This document shows positions 62,319-64,000 of a DNA stretch of 64,000 bases, piece after piece. Position numbers and translations under genes: made by a program. Under the pieces are notes generated by a model, which was given only the letters and a program-made list of their open reading frames with translations, was not told the DNA's origin and made no database searches. The DNA is from Candidatus Thorarchaeota archaeon (lineage in GTDB: Archaea > Asgardarchaeota > Thorarchaeia > Thorarchaeales > Thorarchaeaceae): assembly GCA_008080745.1 (NCBI GenBank), contig SHMX01000003.1:344971-408970 (forward strand), written 5' to 3'. The number at the start of each line of letters is the position of its first letter. Position 1 is the first letter of the stretch.

Positions 62319-63008
62319 ATGGAGAAAATCAAAGAACCATATATTCGAGACTTGTTGATACTACATGGTCTATTTGCAATCTTTACAATAGTAGCATTGA
62401 TTTTGCCGCTTGGTGTGCAAATTGGACCTAGGTTATTCGTATTGGTGATTGCATATAATCTTATGATACCCATTGGAGGGTATTATTGGGGGCATAGGGA
62501 CTGGATCGCATTATGGTCATTTTCATTTCTAGTCAGTTTGTTTATGATATTCCCCGATTGGTTCTTGGCAGCGGAGCTTGGTGTTCTGGTATTTCCGGCT
62601 GATGGACTCTTCAAAATAGGTCCTGTATCAGGGTATATGGCAGGTCTCTGGACAATTCCAATTTTTATTATTGTCTTTATCGGGCGAGAGATTCAAAAGA
62701 ATCACTCCTACATGAAGTCGTACCTTGTGGTAGCTATTCTTTCACTGGTAATCTTTTTCACTGCCGAAGCAACTATGTGGATGCTCCCGTCGTGGTATGC
62801 TCAAAATGTAGCAATGATTGGTCCAGTTGCAATATACATCATAATTCCAGAGATAATACTTGGAATAACAGCTCATGTCGCATATGACATTATAATTGAG
62901 AGGAGTGTATTTGCATACATTCTGGCTGCCTTTTCTGTAATGATCATTTATATGGGAACCATTTCTTTCTTCCACTTGTTAATCGAGAAAATTATTCTGG
63001 GAGTTTGA
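62319..63008 (+). CDS. Polytopic membrane protein, unknown function
   Basis: 229 residues with six or seven transmembrane segments (e.g. LLILHGLFAIFTIVALIL, then LFVLVIAYNLMIPIGGYYWG, then VVAILSLVIFFTAEATMWML). No family motif is recognised. The stop codon abuts the stop of the convergent NAD+ synthetase gene with no base between. Confidence 0.7.
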   Translation: MEKIKEPYIRDLLILHGLFAIFTIVALILPLGVQIGPRLFVLVIAYNLMIPIGGYYWGHRDWIALWSFSFLVSLFMIFPDWFLAAELGVLVFPADGLFKIGPVSGYMAGLWTIPIFIIVFIGREIQKNHSYMKSYLVVAILSLVIFFTAEATMWMLPSWYAQNVAMIGPVAIYIIIPEIILGITAHVAYDIIIERSVFAYILAAFSVMIIYMGTISFFHLLIEKIILGV

Positions 63009-64000
63009 TTATTCCCGATACCAATTGACAATGGGCATCTTCCAGCCCATCCCAAAGGAGCGAGGTGTCACCCGAATACAGGGTGGCGCTTGCCATCGTT
63101 TATACTCAGATTTTCGTACTCGAGAATATACATCATCTACCACATCGGGAGGATAACCCATCTCAATTAGCTCTTGTTTTCCTCTACGATTCTCAACAAT
63201 CTCATCAACCATAGGACTAACAATGTCGAAATCAAACGGGTCATACTGGTCAAATTTCAACTCTGCAGATGGTTTCTTCCTTAGAGTACCTTCTGGGACG
63301 ATTTCTCTACCTTCGCGTTCATTAACATAGTGAGCCAATTTGTAGACCTCAAGTTTGCTAACATCTCCAATGACTCCGACACCACCCGTCATATCACCGT
63401 ATAGAGTACAGTAACCAAGTGCCAATTCTGTCTTGTTCCCCGTATTTAATACCAGTATTTTCAGAGCTTGTAATCGATTGGAGAAATCCATCAGGCAATT
63501 TGCTCTTGTCCGAGGCTGTATATTTTCATCTGCAACAGGATCGTCCTGATCTTTCGAAATACCATATGACTCCCGTATCTTTGCAAGCGGTTCCTCCAAT
63601 GTCTGATGATATGTATCTACAATATCCTGTATTGAAAATTTGAGAAAGCGAATTCCTAGATTTTCTGCTAATTTCTCTGCATCGGTCTTGCTATGTAGGC
63701 TTGAGTACTTGGAGGGCATGGACATACCAATGACATTATCCTTACCAAGAGCATCCACAGCAATACAAGCAGTAAGAGCGGAATCAATGCCTCCACTAAG
63801 TCCAAGTATACCTCGTTCAAATCCAGTCTTTCGGAAATAGTCCCGAACACCTAAGACCAGAGCATTGTACATCTCTGCTTCTTCGTGATATTCAGGGAGT
63901 GAAGTTGATGGTCCTATTCCTGTGGATATATCAAAGTCTACGAGAACTAAATCCTCCTCAAATTGTGCACAATATGCCATCACATTTCCTTCCGAATCTA
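63009..64000 (-). CDS. nadE: Glutamine-dependent NAD+ synthetase, synthetase domain (5' part beyond window)
   Basis: The frame stays open to the right edge. Upstream of the GTG at 63983 the in-frame residues DSEGN continue into VMAYCAQFEEDLVLVDFD, the junction between the nitrilase-type glutaminase domain and the synthetase domain in glutamine-dependent enzymes. The synthetase part is complete: the ATP pyrophosphatase P-loop LGLSGGIDSALTAC, NTGNKTELALGYCTLYGD, MTGGVGVIGDVSKLEVY and the C-terminal PPCIRVTPRSFGMG. It amidates nicotinate adenine dinucleotide to NAD+. An ammonia-dependent NadE starting at 63983 would lack reason for this linker, so a two-domain enzyme is preferred. Confidence 0.92.
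   Translation of the reverse strand, partial: DSEGNVMAYCAQFEEDLVLVDFDISTGIGPSTSLPEYHEEAEMYNALVLGVRDYFRKTGFERGILGLSGGIDSALTACIAVDALGKDNVIGMSMPSKYSSLHSKTDAEKLAENLGIRFLKFSIQDIVDTYHQTLEEPLAKIRESYGISKDQDDPVADENIQPRTRANCLMDFSNRLQALKILVLNTGNKTELALGYCTLYGDMTGGVGVIGDVSKLEVYKLAHYVNEREGREIVPEGTLRKKPSAELKFDQYDPFDFDIVSPMVDEIVENRRGKQELIEMGYPPDVVDDVYSRVRKSEYKRWQAPPCIRVTPRSFGMGWKMPIVNWYRE

Noticed and set aside
50822-63011. Overlapping or abutting convergent stops as possible antisense regulation
   Set aside because: Stops within 0-4 bp (50822-50825, 57659-57662, 63008/63009) are simply compact packing; nothing in the sequence shows regulation.

Overview
The window looks like a chromosomal contig from an Asgard archaeon. 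A thorarchaeal or lokiarchaeal lineage is most likely by gene style, but no phylogenetic marker here settles it. Archaeal signs are a tRNA-Ala with a bulge-helix-bulge-type intron, AT-rich TATA boxes with short or absent leaders, a PorDAB ferredoxin oxidoreductase, DUF2070, a thiolase-DUF35 pair and a PadR-controlled ABC exporter. Eukaryote-flavoured signs are a leucine-rich-repeat protein, a ZPR1 zinc finger protein, an NYN nuclease carrying two LOTUS/OST-HTH-like domains, longin-like domains, and a multi-zinc-ribbon protein whose C-terminus looks like a coat-adaptor appendage. Base composition is moderately AT-rich throughout. No insertion sequence, CRISPR array, rRNA or origin was seen.

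Layout. 1-4.4 kb is loosely packed: an edge fragment, tiny ORFs, a HEPN-like gene remnant, a secreted alpha/alpha-toroid protein, a leucine-rich-repeat protein and three copies of a 32-bp intergenic element. 4.4-9.8 kb holds a winged-helix regulator, a K+-independent membrane pyrophosphatase, the NYN-LOTUS protein, tRNA-Ala(UGC) and ZPR1. 9.9-12 kb holds a longin-like/winged-helix protein with a membrane partner. 12-16.4 kb is a PadR-ABC-ABC operon with a palindromic operator. 16.5-23.3 kb holds DUF2070, UbiX, the zinc-ribbon/appendage-like protein, a small membrane protein and a catalytically dead HD-domain protein. 23.3-33.2 kb holds a membrane-anchored M28 peptidase, a two-gene operon of unknown function, PorDAB, a histidine kinase gene broken by an in-frame amber codon, a nitrilase-family amidase and a DUF2299-like protein.

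33.4-48.3 kb is the most striking part. It holds two tandem paralogous giant surface proteins (3040 and 1849 residues). Each has a signal peptide, a conserved N-terminal ectodomain, many tandem Ig-like modules rich in N-glycosylation sequons, one transmembrane helix, and a cytoplasmic longin-like plus winged-helix-like region. The soluble protein at 9.9 kb has the same longin-like plus winged-helix architecture. Together they suggest a receptor-like system in which large glycosylated ectodomains connect to a cytoplasmic trafficking- or GTPase-type module.

48.4-64 kb is metabolic and housekeeping: a LarA-like protein lacking its cofactor lysine, a VTT-domain membrane protein, DUF35 and thiolase divergent from an acyl-CoA dehydrogenase, a nitroreductase, a LeuA/homocitrate-synthase-type aldolase, a methyltransferase, OsmC, a VWA protein and several small membrane proteins. 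At the right edge is the synthetase half of a glutamine-dependent NAD+ synthetase whose N-terminal part lies outside the window. Many convergent neighbours end within 0-4 bp of each other or share hairpin terminators.
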